13,125 bases of DNA, taken from an uncultured Lachnospiraceae bacterium (lineage in GTDB: Bacteria; Bacillota; Clostridia; Lachnospirales; Lachnospiraceae). Position numbers and translations under genes: made by a program. Where the stretch lies: the NCBI GenBank assembly GCA_900550235.1, contig URRQ01000049.1:1-13125 (forward strand), in the 5' to 3' direction. The notes below the pieces were generated by a model. That model ran no database searches. It saw only the letters and a list, made by a program, of their open reading frames with translations, and was not told the origin of the DNA. Positions 1 through 6,928 of this stretch are shown in pieces; positions within the stretch are counted from its first letter, which is position 1, and each line of letters starts with the position of its first letter.

Positions 1-61
<61 letters not shown>

Positions 62-128
62 AGTGTTTAATCTCGGTCAGAAAAACTACTAGCTTTTCTT
101 TCCCGTAAATTACTGTTGTTTGTTGAGC

Positions 129-146
129 GTTTCGATTTCTCGAAAC
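129..146 (-). other. GAAA-capped hairpin in the rRNA leader
   Basis: A perfect 7-bp inverted repeat, GTTTCGA (129-135) and TCGAAAC (140-146). In the transcribed (minus) sense the loop is GAAA, a GNRA tetraloop, which makes a very stable small stem. It lies about 70 bases upstream of the mature 16S end. A role in leader folding or processing is inference. It has no T-tract, so it is not a terminator. Confidence 0.6.
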
Positions 147-188
147 TGTTCTGAATTCATTCTCTTAAGAATTTTCTGGTTTGTCTTG

Positions 189-215
189 TTGTCTATTGTT
201 TAATTATCAAGGTTC
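189..215 (-). promoter_or_regulatory. possible boxA-like antitermination/processing segment
   Basis: On the minus strand this reads GAACCTTGATAATTAAACAA followed by TAGACAA. It resembles the CTTTGAAAA-type conserved elements that precede 16S and 23S genes in Firmicute rRNA operons, where Nus factors load. The match is loose and judged by eye only. Confidence 0.3.
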
Positions 216-248
216 TTTTTTGTTTTGCTCTCTTGCGACAGCCATATT

Positions 249-277
249 AGAATATCATATGTTCGAATCTTTGTCAA
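249..277 (-). promoter_or_regulatory. rRNA operon promoter, proximal
   Basis: On the minus strand: -35 TTGACA at 277-272 (perfect consensus), a 17-bp spacer, and -10 TATTCT at 254-249. A/T tracts directly upstream (about 282-300) fit an UP element. The predicted start is near base 242, giving a leader of roughly 180 bases before 16S. Confidence 0.85.
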
Positions 278-340
278 CAACTTTTTTATTTTTTTCAAAA
301 TTGTTTTTGATTTGTTTACCCGTCTCGCGAGTGCCTATCT

Positions 341-369
341 ATAATATCAAAGCCATTTACATATGTCAA
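341..369 (-). promoter_or_regulatory. rRNA operon promoter, distal
   Basis: On the minus strand: -35 TTGACA at 369-364 (perfect consensus), a 17-bp spacer, and -10 TATTAT at 346-341. A long A/T-tract region upstream (374-410) resembles an UP element. It lies exactly 92 bases from the proximal promoter and shares a 17-base identical block with it (TGTCAACAACTTTTTTA on the plus strand at 272-288 and 364-380), so the core looks duplicated. Confidence 0.85.
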
Positions 370-380
370 CAACTTTTTTA

Positions 381-565
381 CATTTTTTTCTTTTATTTTT
401 ATTCATTCGACAAGCAGATGTACTCATATAAATTCTCAATCTTTTTTTAATTCATTTATATCCAAGCATAACTTGCAGTAATTTAAAAAAATATAAAAAT
501 TCCTAAACTCTCCATTGTATTCATCGCCAAATTATAGCATACTCTATTTATAAGGAGTTGACACT
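381..565. other. AT-rich divergent intergenic region between rRNA promoters and the radical SAM gene
   Basis: No gene is visible here. The left part is T-rich and probably serves as upstream sequence for the rRNA promoters. Near the right end, TGCTATAAT on the minus strand (539-531) is a consensus extended -10, but no -35 is recognisable at the right distance, so a third rRNA promoter is only possible. For the rightward gene at 566, TTGTAT (515-520) and CATACT (538-543) are 17 bp apart, but the resulting start would leave almost no leader. I therefore do not assign its promoter. Confidence 0.4.
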
Positions 566-1504
566 ATGCAAATTTCTATGGACTATGGAGAAAAACGATA
601 TTATTCTCTTGATTATTATTTGAAGAAAACTTACGGTGAAAAAATGTATAAACTCTCATTAAATGGTGGAATGACTTGTCCAAACCGAGACGGTACGCTC
701 GGAGATCGCGGCTGTATTTTTTGCAGTTCCGGTGGTTCCGGTGATTTTGCTTCTTCACCTTCCTTAAGTATTCCCGAACAAATTCAAATGGGAAAAGATT
801 TGGTAGCCCGCAAATATACCGGTCATTCCTATATCGCATATTTCCAAGCATATACGAATACTTATGCCTCTGTGGAGTATTTGGAAAAAATATTTATGGA
901 AGCAATTTCTGAACCGGAAGTAAAAATACTCTCTATCGCAACAAGACCCGATTGTTTAAATAAAGAAATCCTTGCTCTTTTAGAAAAATTAAACAGGCTC
1001 AAACCTGTTTGGATTGAACTCGGGCTACAAACTATCCACGAAAAAAGCGCCTCATTCATTCGCAGAGGTTATGCTCTTCCTACATTTGAAGAGGCTGTTT
1101 CTAACCTCCGCAAAATAGGAATTGATGTCATCGTTCATGTGATTCTGTATTTGCCTACCGAAACAGAGTCCATGATGTTGCAGACTGTTTCTTATCTTAA
1201 TAAAATGGATATTCAAGGAATCAAATTACAGCTTTTGCATATCCTAAAATATACTGACCTTGCTGTATATTATGAAAAACATCATTTTCATCTTCCCACT
1301 TTGGAAGAATATGTGGTATTATTGAGTAAATGTATTTCATCTTTACGTCCAGATATTGTCATTCATCGATTGACCGGAGACGGACCTAAAGATATCCTTA
1401 TAGCACCAACATGGACCGGCAATAAGCGACTGGTTCTTAATACGATACAACAATGCCTTAAAAAACAAGATATCCGGCAAGGAAAGGAGTATTCTGATGT
1501 CTGA
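566..1504 (+). CDS. TIGR01212-family radical SAM protein (YtqA/YhcC-like)
   Basis: Predicted radical S-adenosylmethionine enzyme of 312 residues, about the family's usual length. Cysteines C38, C50 and C53 form the CX11CX2C cluster-binding arrangement characteristic of this family instead of the classical CX3CX2C. The N-terminal YYSLDYYLKKTYGEKMYKL and the segments LNGGMTCPNRDG (32-43) and GCIFCS (49-54) are family signatures. ELGLQT in the middle and the HVILYLPTET segment fit a TIM-barrel SAM fold. Start ATG 566 has AAGGAG at 552-557, 8 bases upstream. The 3' end overlaps the next gene by 8 bases, so the two are very likely translated together. The substrate is not established for the bacterial family; remote similarity to Elp3-type radical SAM proteins suggests, but does not show, an RNA-related role. 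Confidence 0.9.
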   Translation: MQISMDYGEKRYYSLDYYLKKTYGEKMYKLSLNGGMTCPNRDGTLGDRGCIFCSSGGSGDFASSPSLSIPEQIQMGKDLVARKYTGHSYIAYFQAYTNTYASVEYLEKIFMEAISEPEVKILSIATRPDCLNKEILALLEKLNRLKPVWIELGLQTIHEKSASFIRRGYALPTFEEAVSNLRKIGIDVIVHVILYLPTETESMMLQTVSYLNKMDIQGIKLQLLHILKYTDLAVYYEKHHFHLPTLEEYVVLLSKCISSLRPDIVIHRLTGDGPKDILIAPTWTGNKRLVLNTIQQCLKKQDIRQGKEYSDV

Positions 1505-2009
1505 ATCATTTACATTATATAAACTCATTGTACTATATATGTTGGAAAAAGTAGATTTTCCACTAACCAATGGACAAATATCCGAATTTGTGTTAGACAA
1601 AGGCTATACCACATATTTCAAGCTCCAGCAAACACTTTCTGAAATGGTGGAAGCTCGTTTTATCAGAGAGGAAATCACACACAACCGTACTTTATACCAC
1701 TTAACTGAAGAAGGTGCATCTACTCTACAGTTTTTTGGTAACAAAATCTCACCAGCAATTAAAAATGATATCGATGCATTTTTGACAGAGCATAAATATG
1801 AGTTAAAAAATGAAGTGTCTGCAAGAGCCGACTATTTTCCAAATAATTTTGGAGAATTTTCCGTACAATGTCGAGTTGTAGAAAATGAAGTGAATCTGAT
1901 TGATCTTACACTTACCGTTCCATCTGAAAAAGAAGCTCAGGCAATTGCTAACAACTGGCGACAGAAAAACGAGGAAATTTACGCTTATATTATGAAAAGT
2001 CTATTATAA
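1497..2009 (+). CDS. DUF4364 family protein, probable winged-helix
   Basis: A 170-residue protein recognised as DUF4364, a family found mainly in Clostridia with no defined function. The first 75 or so residues (LYKLIVLYMLEKVDFPLTN, then a helix-rich segment ending LYHLTEEG) resemble a winged-helix DNA-binding domain of the PadR/MarR-like kind, including the typical wing ending in LTEEG. The C-terminal half (about 90-170) is a separate alpha/beta region containing VNLIDLTLTVPSEKEA. No signal peptide or membrane segment is seen. AAAGGAG at 1483-1489 lies inside the end of the upstream radical SAM gene, and ATG 1497 overlaps that gene's stop. The DNA-binding role is inferred from fold resemblance only; it could be a regulator or a structural partner of the upstream enzyme. 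Confidence 0.85.
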   Translation: MSESFTLYKLIVLYMLEKVDFPLTNGQISEFVLDKGYTTYFKLQQTLSEMVEARFIREEITHNRTLYHLTEEGASTLQFFGNKISPAIKNDIDAFLTEHKYELKNEVSARADYFPNNFGEFSVQCRVVENEVNLIDLTLTVPSEKEAQAIANNWRQKNEEIYAYIMKSLL

Positions 2010-2042
2010 AAAGATTGCGCACTTTGATATGCGCAATCTTTT
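2009..2042. terminator. bidirectional intrinsic terminator (DUF4364 / rarA)
   Basis: Perfect stem AAGATTGCGCA (2011-2021) with TGCGCAATCTT (2030-2040) and an 8-base loop, extendable by A:T pairs at both ends. A T-run at 2039-2044 serves the rightward unit, and the A-run at 2008-2012 gives a U-run for the leftward rarA operon. It is the only DNA between the two convergent genes. Confidence 0.92.
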
Positions 2043-2044
2043 TT

Positions 2045-3364
2045 CTATGTCTCTTCTTTTATCTTCTTCATATGTTCCTGGATCTTCTGCTCATATCCCA
2101 TATTCGATGGTTCGTAGAACACAGCCCCCTTGATCTCCTCCGGTAAATACTGTTGTTTTACATAGTGATTTGGAAAGTTATGGGCATACTGATATCCAAT
2201 GCCATGTCCCAAATTGGCTGAACCTTTATAATGAGAATCCTGTAAATGTGACGGTACTGTTGTTTTATGACTTTTCACATTATCCATTGCAGCAAAAATG
2301 GCATTGCACGCAGAATTACTTTTTGGAGCTGTTGCTACATATAATACTGCTTGCGATAAAATAATCTGCGCTTCCGGCATTCCCACACGTTCTACAGCTT
2401 GTGCGGCCGAAACCGCTACCGTTAACGCTTGAGGATCTGCATTTCCCACATCTTCTGATGCACAGATCATAATTCTTCTTGCGATAAACTTAATATCTTC
2501 TCCTGCATACAGCATTTTCGCTAAATAATATACTGCCGCATCTGGGTCAGACCCTCTCATGCTTTTGATAAAAGCAGAGATTGTATCGTAATGATTGTCT
2601 CCAGTCTTATCATAACGGACGACTCTCTTTTGAATACATTCTGATGCAACGTCCAGTGTAATATGAATTTTCCCATCCGAACTTCTAGGAGTGGTAAGAA
2701 CCCCCAGTTCAATTGCATTCAATGCATTTCTCGCATCACCGCCTGCAATATCTGCCAAAAAGTCTAATGCGTCTTCCTCAATCACTGCATCATAGCTTCC
2801 CATGCCCTTTTCGCGGTCATAAATTGCTCTCGTAAGCAAGGTTTTTATATCTTTTTCACTCAACGGCTGTAATTCAAATACACTAGAACGCGAAATCAAC
2901 GCACTATTGACTTCAAAGTATGGATTTTCTGTTGTTGCTCCGATTAAGATCAGGGTTCCATCCTCTACAAACGGAAGCAAATAATCCTGCTGCCCTTTAT
3001 TAAACCGATGGATCTCATCTACAAACAATATTGTTTTCTTTCCATACATCCCCAGCGTATTTTTCGCTTCTTCAACAACTGCTTCCATATCTTTTTTCCC
3101 GGCAACCGTTGCATTAATCTGCTTAAATTCTGCACTTGTTGTGTTGGCAATTACTTTCGCAAGTGTTGTCTTTCCGGTTCCCGGCGGCCCATAAAAAATA
3201 ATAGAACTAATCTTGTCCGCTTTGATCGCTCGATACAGAAGCTTATCTTTTCCTATAATATGTTGTTGGCCTACCACTTCTTCCAATGTAGTCGGACGAA
3301 GTCTCGACGCCAGCGGAGACTCTTTTTCTTTTGTATTTTGCGCCATATATTCAAATAAATCCAT
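2045..3364 (-). CDS. rarA: replication-associated recombination protein A (AAA+ ATPase)
   Basis: RarA/MgsA (WRNIP1 family) is a clamp-loader-like AAA+ ATPase that acts at stalled replication forks and interacts with SSB. The 439-residue product is close to the usual length. From the chosen start, Walker A GPPGTGKT is at 60-67 and Walker B ILFVDEIHRF has D116 and E117. Sensor 1 is IGATTENPYF, followed by the arginine-finger region ALISRSSVF. The C-terminal tetramerisation domain carries family-typical stretches (KSMRGSDPDAAVYYLA, YKGSANLGHGIGYQYAHNFP). ATG 3364 is chosen because AGGAG (3372-3376) sits 7 bases upstream; a TTG 24 bases further up lies inside tcdA and lacks support. It is the last gene of the deacetylase-tcdA-rarA unit, with its ribosome site overlapping the tcdA stop. 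Confidence 0.95.
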   Translation of the reverse strand: MDLFEYMAQNTKEKESPLASRLRPTTLEEVVGQQHIIGKDKLLYRAIKADKISSIIFYGPPGTGKTTLAKVIANTTSAEFKQINATVAGKKDMEAVVEEAKNTLGMYGKKTILFVDEIHRFNKGQQDYLLPFVEDGTLILIGATTENPYFEVNSALISRSSVFELQPLSEKDIKTLLTRAIYDREKGMGSYDAVIEEDALDFLADIAGGDARNALNAIELGVLTTPRSSDGKIHITLDVASECIQKRVVRYDKTGDNHYDTISAFIKSMRGSDPDAAVYYLAKMLYAGEDIKFIARRIMICASEDVGNADPQALTVAVSAAQAVERVGMPEAQIILSQAVLYVATAPKSNSACNAIFAAMDNVKSHKTTVPSHLQDSHYKGSANLGHGIGYQYAHNFPNHYVKQQYLPEEIKGAVFYEPSNMGYEQKIQEHMKKIKEET

Positions 3365-3374
3365 TTTTCTTCTC

Positions 3375-4091
3375 CTATACTCCTGCAAGTTCCCGAATCA
3401 CTTCTCCGGCGATAATTAGTCCTGCAACCGGTGGGACAAAAGAAACACTTCCCGGTAGCGACCTGCGATTTCCTTTTTCTTCTTCTGTGACACGATCTAT
3501 AATATCCACCGGAATTTCTTTGGAATATAACACTTTTAATTTCTTGATTCCGCGAGCCTTTAATTCTTTTCGCATTACTTTGCATAAAGGACAAACTGAC
3601 GTTTTAGAAATATCCGTGATTTCAAACATTTCCGGATGGAGCTTATTCCCTGTTCCCATACTGCATATAATTGGGATATTTTTCTCTTTCGCAACTTCCA
3701 CAAGGGCAAGCTTTGCTGTCACCGTATCAATGGCATCAATAATATAATCCACCTTCTCGGTGAACAATGTTTCTAAATTATCCGGCAATACAAACAACTC
3801 ATAAGTCACCACTTGAATCTCAGGACAAATATCTCGAATCCGCTCTTCCATTACTTTGGTCTTATATTTCCCGACAGTACTGTGATACGCTATTGATTGA
3901 CGGTTGATATTTGTAAGCGATACCGTATCATTATCAATTAAAATCAATTTACCTACGCCGCTTCTTGCTAACGCTTCAATACAATGAGAACCAACCCCTC
4001 CGACTCCAAACACCATAACCGATGCACTCCGAAGTTTCTCCAATCCATCTTTTCCTAATAATAATTCTGTCCTGGAATATTCATGTATCAT
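3375..4091 (-). CDS. tcdA: tRNA threonylcarbamoyladenosine dehydratase (TcdA/YgdL)
   Basis: ThiF/MoeB/HesA-fold E1-like enzyme of 238 residues. TcdA uses ATP to cyclise t6A at position 37 of ANN-decoding tRNAs into ct6A. Nucleotide-binding loop GVGGVGS is at 29-35. LIDNDTVSLTNINRQ (51-65) carries the aspartate and arginine that contact ATP, and DYIIDAIDTVTAK (115-127) is the second family signature. The segment TSVCPLCK (165-171) replaces the DPLA of the E. coli protein; CPL is common in Firmicutes, but I cannot say whether the CxxC-like pair binds a metal here. The conserved GSVSFVPPVAGL is at 214-225. AGGAG at 4098-4102 is 6 bases before ATG 4091 and overlaps the upstream stop. Spacing to its neighbours is 9 and 10 bases, so it is in the middle of an operon. 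Confidence 0.93.
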   Translation of the reverse strand: MIHEYSRTELLLGKDGLEKLRSASVMVFGVGGVGSHCIEALARSGVGKLILIDNDTVSLTNINRQSIAYHSTVGKYKTKVMEERIRDICPEIQVVTYELFVLPDNLETLFTEKVDYIIDAIDTVTAKLALVEVAKEKNIPIICSMGTGNKLHPEMFEITDISKTSVCPLCKVMRKELKARGIKKLKVLYSKEIPVDIIDRVTEEEKGNRRSLPGSVSFVPPVAGLIIAGEVIRELAGV

Positions 4092-4100
4092 ATCATTCTC

Positions 4101-4811
4101 CTACTCTAAGATCATTTCATCTACTGTTACAAATTCATACCCTTCTTTTTGCAAAATGTCAATGATACGCAATGCTGCATCAACAGAGCTTTTGTAACAA
4201 TCATGCAGTAATATAATATCATTTTCTTTTACCTGCGTCACTACCTTATTCACGATTTCATCTGTATTTTCCGTTGTCCAATCCAATGGATCTACAGACC
4301 AAAGCACCGGAATCACAGACATTTCCTGCTCCAGTTTTTTTTGCCATACTCCAAATGGAGGTCTCACAAAATCCACCTCGTTTCCGGTGATTTTTCGTAT
4401 TACTTCACTCGTTTTCTGTATCTCTTCCACAGCTTTTTCATCTGATAACTTTCCAATATCTACGTGATGATATGTATGATTTCCAATCAGATGTCCGTCT
4501 TCTTTTTCTTGCTGAATTAACTTTGGATTTGCTTCTGCCAGGTTTCCTATTACAAAAAAACTTGCTTTCACATTTCTTTTTTTTAATCCTTCCAAAAGTT
4601 TTTGCGTATGTACAGGATGCGGACCATCGTCAAATGTAATTGCTATTTTAGGTTTTTCATATTTTTCTTCTATTATAACGTGCGCCTCCTCTGTTGTTTC
4701 CACCGTATTTCTTATCTCTTCCTTTTCAGTCGTTGTCATATTCCACGCCTGAACAAGCGCTAATGTATAGAAAAAACCACAAAGTAGTAACACATTTTTC
4801 TTGTAATGCAT
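4101..4811 (-). CDS. polysaccharide deacetylase family protein (CE4), membrane-anchored or secreted
   Basis: NodB-type carbohydrate esterase 4, which removes acetyl groups from peptidoglycan or another N-acetylated glycan outside the cell. From ATG 4811 (236 residues) there is a basic N-terminus and one hydrophobic segment (about 5-22, KNVLLLCGFFYTLALVQAW), a signal anchor or signal peptide. A short linker follows, then the NodB domain: TFDDGPH at 59-65 (catalytic and metal Asp), HTYHH with H112 and H116 as metal ligands, RPPFG at 150-154, DPLDW at 174-178, and LLHD with H203. All five motifs are intact, so it should be active. ATG 4811 is preferred over ATG 4838: AAAGGG (4821-4826) precedes it at 9 bases, and the predicted transcript starts near 4837. 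First gene of the tcdA-rarA operon. Confidence 0.9.
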   Translation of the reverse strand: MHYKKNVLLLCGFFYTLALVQAWNMTTTEKEEIRNTVETTEEAHVIIEEKYEKPKIAITFDDGPHPVHTQKLLEGLKKRNVKASFFVIGNLAEANPKLIQQEKEDGHLIGNHTYHHVDIGKLSDEKAVEEIQKTSEVIRKITGNEVDFVRPPFGVWQKKLEQEMSVIPVLWSVDPLDWTTENTDEIVNKVVTQVKENDIILLHDCYKSSVDAALRIIDILQKEGYEFVTVDEMILE

Positions 4812-4843
4812 CGTAAAAGTCCCTTTTATTTCTCTCATTTCAT

Positions 4844-4872
4844 ATTATATGCACATAAAAATTTCATATGAA
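4844..4872 (-). promoter_or_regulatory. promoter of the deacetylase-tcdA-rarA operon
   Basis: On the minus strand: -10 TATAAT at 4849-4844 (perfect), a 17-bp spacer, and a weak -35 TTCATA at 4872-4867. The predicted start near 4837 gives a 26-base leader to ATG 4811. The weak -35 lies inside the palindrome at 4862-4873, which may mark control by a DNA-binding protein. Confidence 0.7.
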
Positions 4873-4873
4873 A
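4862..4873. promoter_or_regulatory. 12-bp perfect palindrome, possible operator
   Basis: TTTCATATGAAA lies between the two divergent promoters. It overlaps the -35 of the leftward promoter and sits 6 bases upstream of the -35 of the rightward MATE promoter. A dimeric regulator bound here could affect both units. In AT-rich DNA such a palindrome can arise by chance, and no regulator gene is adjacent. Confidence 0.35.
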
Positions 4874-4879
4874 AACAGA

Positions 4880-4908
4880 TTGTATTCTTTTTTTATTAAT
4901 GCTATAAT
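4880..4908 (+). promoter_or_regulatory. promoter of the MATE transporter gene
   Basis: Perfect -10 TATAAT at 4903-4908, a 17-bp spacer, and a partial -35 TTGTAT at 4880-4885. The predicted start near 4915 leaves a leader of about 23 bases containing AAGGAGG. Confidence 0.7.
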
Positions 4909-4937
4909 CAAGTCTATGCGTAAAAAGGAGGGAAATT

Positions 4938-6296
4938 ATGTCGAATACACCGACAAAGGAAAATAAGATGGGCGTCATGCCTATTCCAAAACTATTGATC
5001 ACAATGTCATTACCAATGATTCTGTCTATGCTTGTTCAAGCACTTTATAATGTCGTAGATAGCATTTTTGTTGCAAAACTAAGCGAAGACGCATTGACTG
5101 CCGTTTCACTTGCATTTCCAATTCAAAATCTTATGATTGCGATCTCTGTAGGGACAGGCGTCGGTATCAACGCGCTGCTTTCACGTTATCTCGGTGAACA
5201 CCGCTTTGATGATGCAAATAAAGTTGCAAAAAATGGTATTTTTCTTGCTTTGATCAGTTCTGCCATTTTTGCACTCATTGGTGTATTAAGCGCTCACACA
5301 TTTTTTGTAACGCAGACAGACAATCCGGTTATCGTAACTTATGGAACTCAATATATGCAAATCATCACATTTTGTTCCATCGGTATTTTCATGCAGATTA
5401 CTTTAGAACGACTGATGCAATCTACCGGAAAAACATTTTATAACATGATCACGCAAGGTCTAGGTGCAATTATTAATATTATCCTGGATCCAATCCTTAT
5501 TTTCGGAATGTTTGGACTTCCAAGACTTGAAGTCGCCGGAGCTGCACTTGCTACGGTAATTGGCCAAATCATTGCCGTATTGCTTTCCTTATTTTTTAAT
5601 TGTACAAAAAATACAGAAATCAATATCAACATGAAAAAATTCAGACCTCATAAGCAAACGATCGTTGCCATTTACAAAATTGGTGTTCCTTCCATTATCA
5701 TGCAGTCCATCGGTTCTGTAATGACATTTGGAATGAATAAAATTCTATTGATGTTCTCATCGACTGCCGCAGCTGTATTCGGCGTATACTTTAAACTTCA
5801 GAGTTTTATATTCATGCCAATCTTCGGTTTAACAAACGGGATGATTCCGATTGTTGCATTTAATTATGGAGCTCGAGACAAAAAACGTATCAGCGAAACA
5901 TTAAAATTATCTGCTATCATAGCCGTTAGTATCATGACTATTGGAACAATTCTATTCCAAGCTATTCCTGATACTTTACTTCACTTTTTTGATGCTTCCG
6001 AGCATATGCTTGAAATTGGTATTCCTGCTCTTCGAATCATCAGCATTAGTTTTCCGATGGCCGGATTCGCCATTGTATGCAGTTCTATGTTCCAAGCTTT
6101 AGGAAATGGTATGTATAGTCTTTGGACTTCTGTGGCAAGACAGATGGTTGTTATTCTTCCGGTAGCTTATCTGTTCGCTAAAACTTTAGGTCTTCATTCT
6201 GTATGGCTGTCATTTCCGATTGCCGAACTGGTATGTTTGCTAATGTCTATCCTTCTGTTAAGAAGAATCTACAGACTAAAAGTTTCAAAAATATAA
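4938..6296 (+). CDS. MATE family efflux transporter
   Basis: Multidrug and toxic compound extrusion family membrane protein of 452 residues, the usual length. It should export cationic compounds in exchange for Na+ or H+. Two homologous halves of about six hydrophobic segments each are visible. The first half carries the family signature QALYNVVDSIFV (34-45, with D41) and GTGVGINALLSRYLGE. The second half has GMIPIVAFNYGARD and the SSMFQALGNG segment. It resembles the MepA/DinF-like group common in Clostridia; the substrate cannot be read from sequence. AAGGAGG at 4925-4931 precedes ATG 4938 by 6 bases. It is a single-gene unit, divergent from the deacetylase operon and closed by a shared terminator. 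No adjacent MarR/TetR regulator is present. Confidence 0.93.
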   Translation: MSNTPTKENKMGVMPIPKLLITMSLPMILSMLVQALYNVVDSIFVAKLSEDALTAVSLAFPIQNLMIAISVGTGVGINALLSRYLGEHRFDDANKVAKNGIFLALISSAIFALIGVLSAHTFFVTQTDNPVIVTYGTQYMQIITFCSIGIFMQITLERLMQSTGKTFYNMITQGLGAIINIILDPILIFGMFGLPRLEVAGAALATVIGQIIAVLLSLFFNCTKNTEININMKKFRPHKQTIVAIYKIGVPSIIMQSIGSVMTFGMNKILLMFSSTAAAVFGVYFKLQSFIFMPIFGLTNGMIPIVAFNYGARDKKRISETLKLSAIIAVSIMTIGTILFQAIPDTLLHFFDASEHMLEIGIPALRIISISFPMAGFAIVCSSMFQALGNGMYSLWTSVARQMVVILPVAYLFAKTLGLHSVWLSFPIAELVCLLMSILLLRRIYRLKVSKI

Positions 6297-6305
6297 CGAT
6301 AATCG

Positions 6306-6346
6306 AAAAACAGGCATTCCCACATTACGCGGAAATGCCTGTTTTT
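6306..6346. terminator. bidirectional intrinsic terminator (MATE / flavin reductase)
   Basis: Perfect 13-bp stem AAAAACAGGCATT (6306-6318) with AATGCCTGTTTTT (6334-6346), and two further G:C pairs possible after a one-base bulge. The T-run at 6342-6346 serves the rightward gene and the A-run at 6306-6310 serves the leftward one. It lies between convergent stops at 6296 and 6352. Confidence 0.92.
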
Positions 6347-6351
6347 CTTTT

Positions 6352-6918
6352 CTACTTCTTTTTCTTCACACTATATCCGAATGTTCCCAAAAGCTTTCCC
6401 AATCCGTAATATTCACCATGTGAGTATACAATTGGCTTTGCTTTTCCTAATTCAAACTTATTCTTCTCATTCAAATAAGACTCATCAATATTTACTGCGA
6501 CAATATCTGCAAGGAACATATGATGCGAACCTAATTCTTCAATCTTTCGTACTTTACACTCGATATTAACCGGGCTTTCTTGAATCATTGGCGCCTTCAC
6601 CTGACTTGCCTGTTCCTCATGTAAATCCATCTCTTTGAATTTATCCACATCTCTTCCGGAATGTACTCCACAATAGTCGGTTGCATAAGCAAGCTCCTCT
6701 GTTGTAAGGTTCACAACGAATTCACCGGTTTGTTTTAAAATATCGTAAGAATATCTCTCCGGTCTTACGGAAATCGAAAGCATTGGCGGGTTCGTACAAA
6801 TCGTTCCTGCCCACGCAACAGTAATGATATTAGACTTTCCTTCCTCTGATACCATACTTACCATAACTGCCGGAAGCGGATATAGCATATTGCCGCCTTT
6901 CCATGTTTGTTTTGCCAT
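6352..6918 (-). CDS. flavin reductase family protein (FMN-binding split barrel)
   Basis: A 188-residue protein of the DIM6/NTAB flavin reductase-like family, which binds FMN and uses reduced nicotinamide cofactors or passes electrons to partners. Family features include the N-terminal YPLPAVMVS, NIITVAWAGTICTNPPMLSISVRPERYSY (about 30-58), TGEFVVNLTTEEL, the CGVHSGRDVDKFKE segment, and the late SPVNIECKVRKIEELGSHHMFLADIVAVNID. No signal peptide is seen, so it is cytoplasmic. AAAGGAGG (6923-6930) is 4 bases from ATG 6918 and overlaps the upstream pyrophosphatase stop (10-base gap), so the two are co-transcribed. The true electron acceptor is unknown. The highly basic C-terminal KKKK tail has no known meaning. 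Confidence 0.9.
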   Translation of the reverse strand: MAKQTWKGGNMLYPLPAVMVSMVSEEGKSNIITVAWAGTICTNPPMLSISVRPERYSYDILKQTGEFVVNLTTEELAYATDYCGVHSGRDVDKFKEMDLHEEQASQVKAPMIQESPVNIECKVRKIEELGSHHMFLADIVAVNIDESYLNEKNKFELGKAKPIVYSHGEYYGLGKLLGTFGYSVKKKK

Positions 6919-6928
6919 AGCCCCTCCT

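Larger units (their letters stand above)
62..248 (-). other. 16S rRNA leader (transcribed spacer)
   Basis: AT-rich stretch between the proximal rRNA promoter and the mature 16S start, expected to be transcribed and removed during rRNA processing. It contains a tight hairpin at 129-146 and a conserved-looking segment at 189-215 (each listed separately). An open frame of 89 codons crosses it on the plus strand, but its product is rich in Phe, Tyr and Leu with no domain and no ribosome site, so I do not call a gene. Confidence 0.8.

Noticed and set aside
181..450. An 89-codon open frame on the plus strand opposite the rRNA promoters
   Set aside because: It has low-complexity Phe/Tyr/Leu composition from T-rich DNA, no ribosome site, and covers both rRNA promoters.
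3365..3388. A TTG start 24 bases upstream that would lengthen RarA by eight residues
   Set aside because: It lies inside the end of tcdA, adds a basic stretch atypical of the family, and has no ribosome site; ATG 3364 has AGGAG at 7 bases.
4812..4838. An upstream ATG that would add nine residues to the deacetylase
   Set aside because: It coincides with the predicted transcription start and has no ribosome site, while the internal ATG has AAAGGG at suitable spacing.
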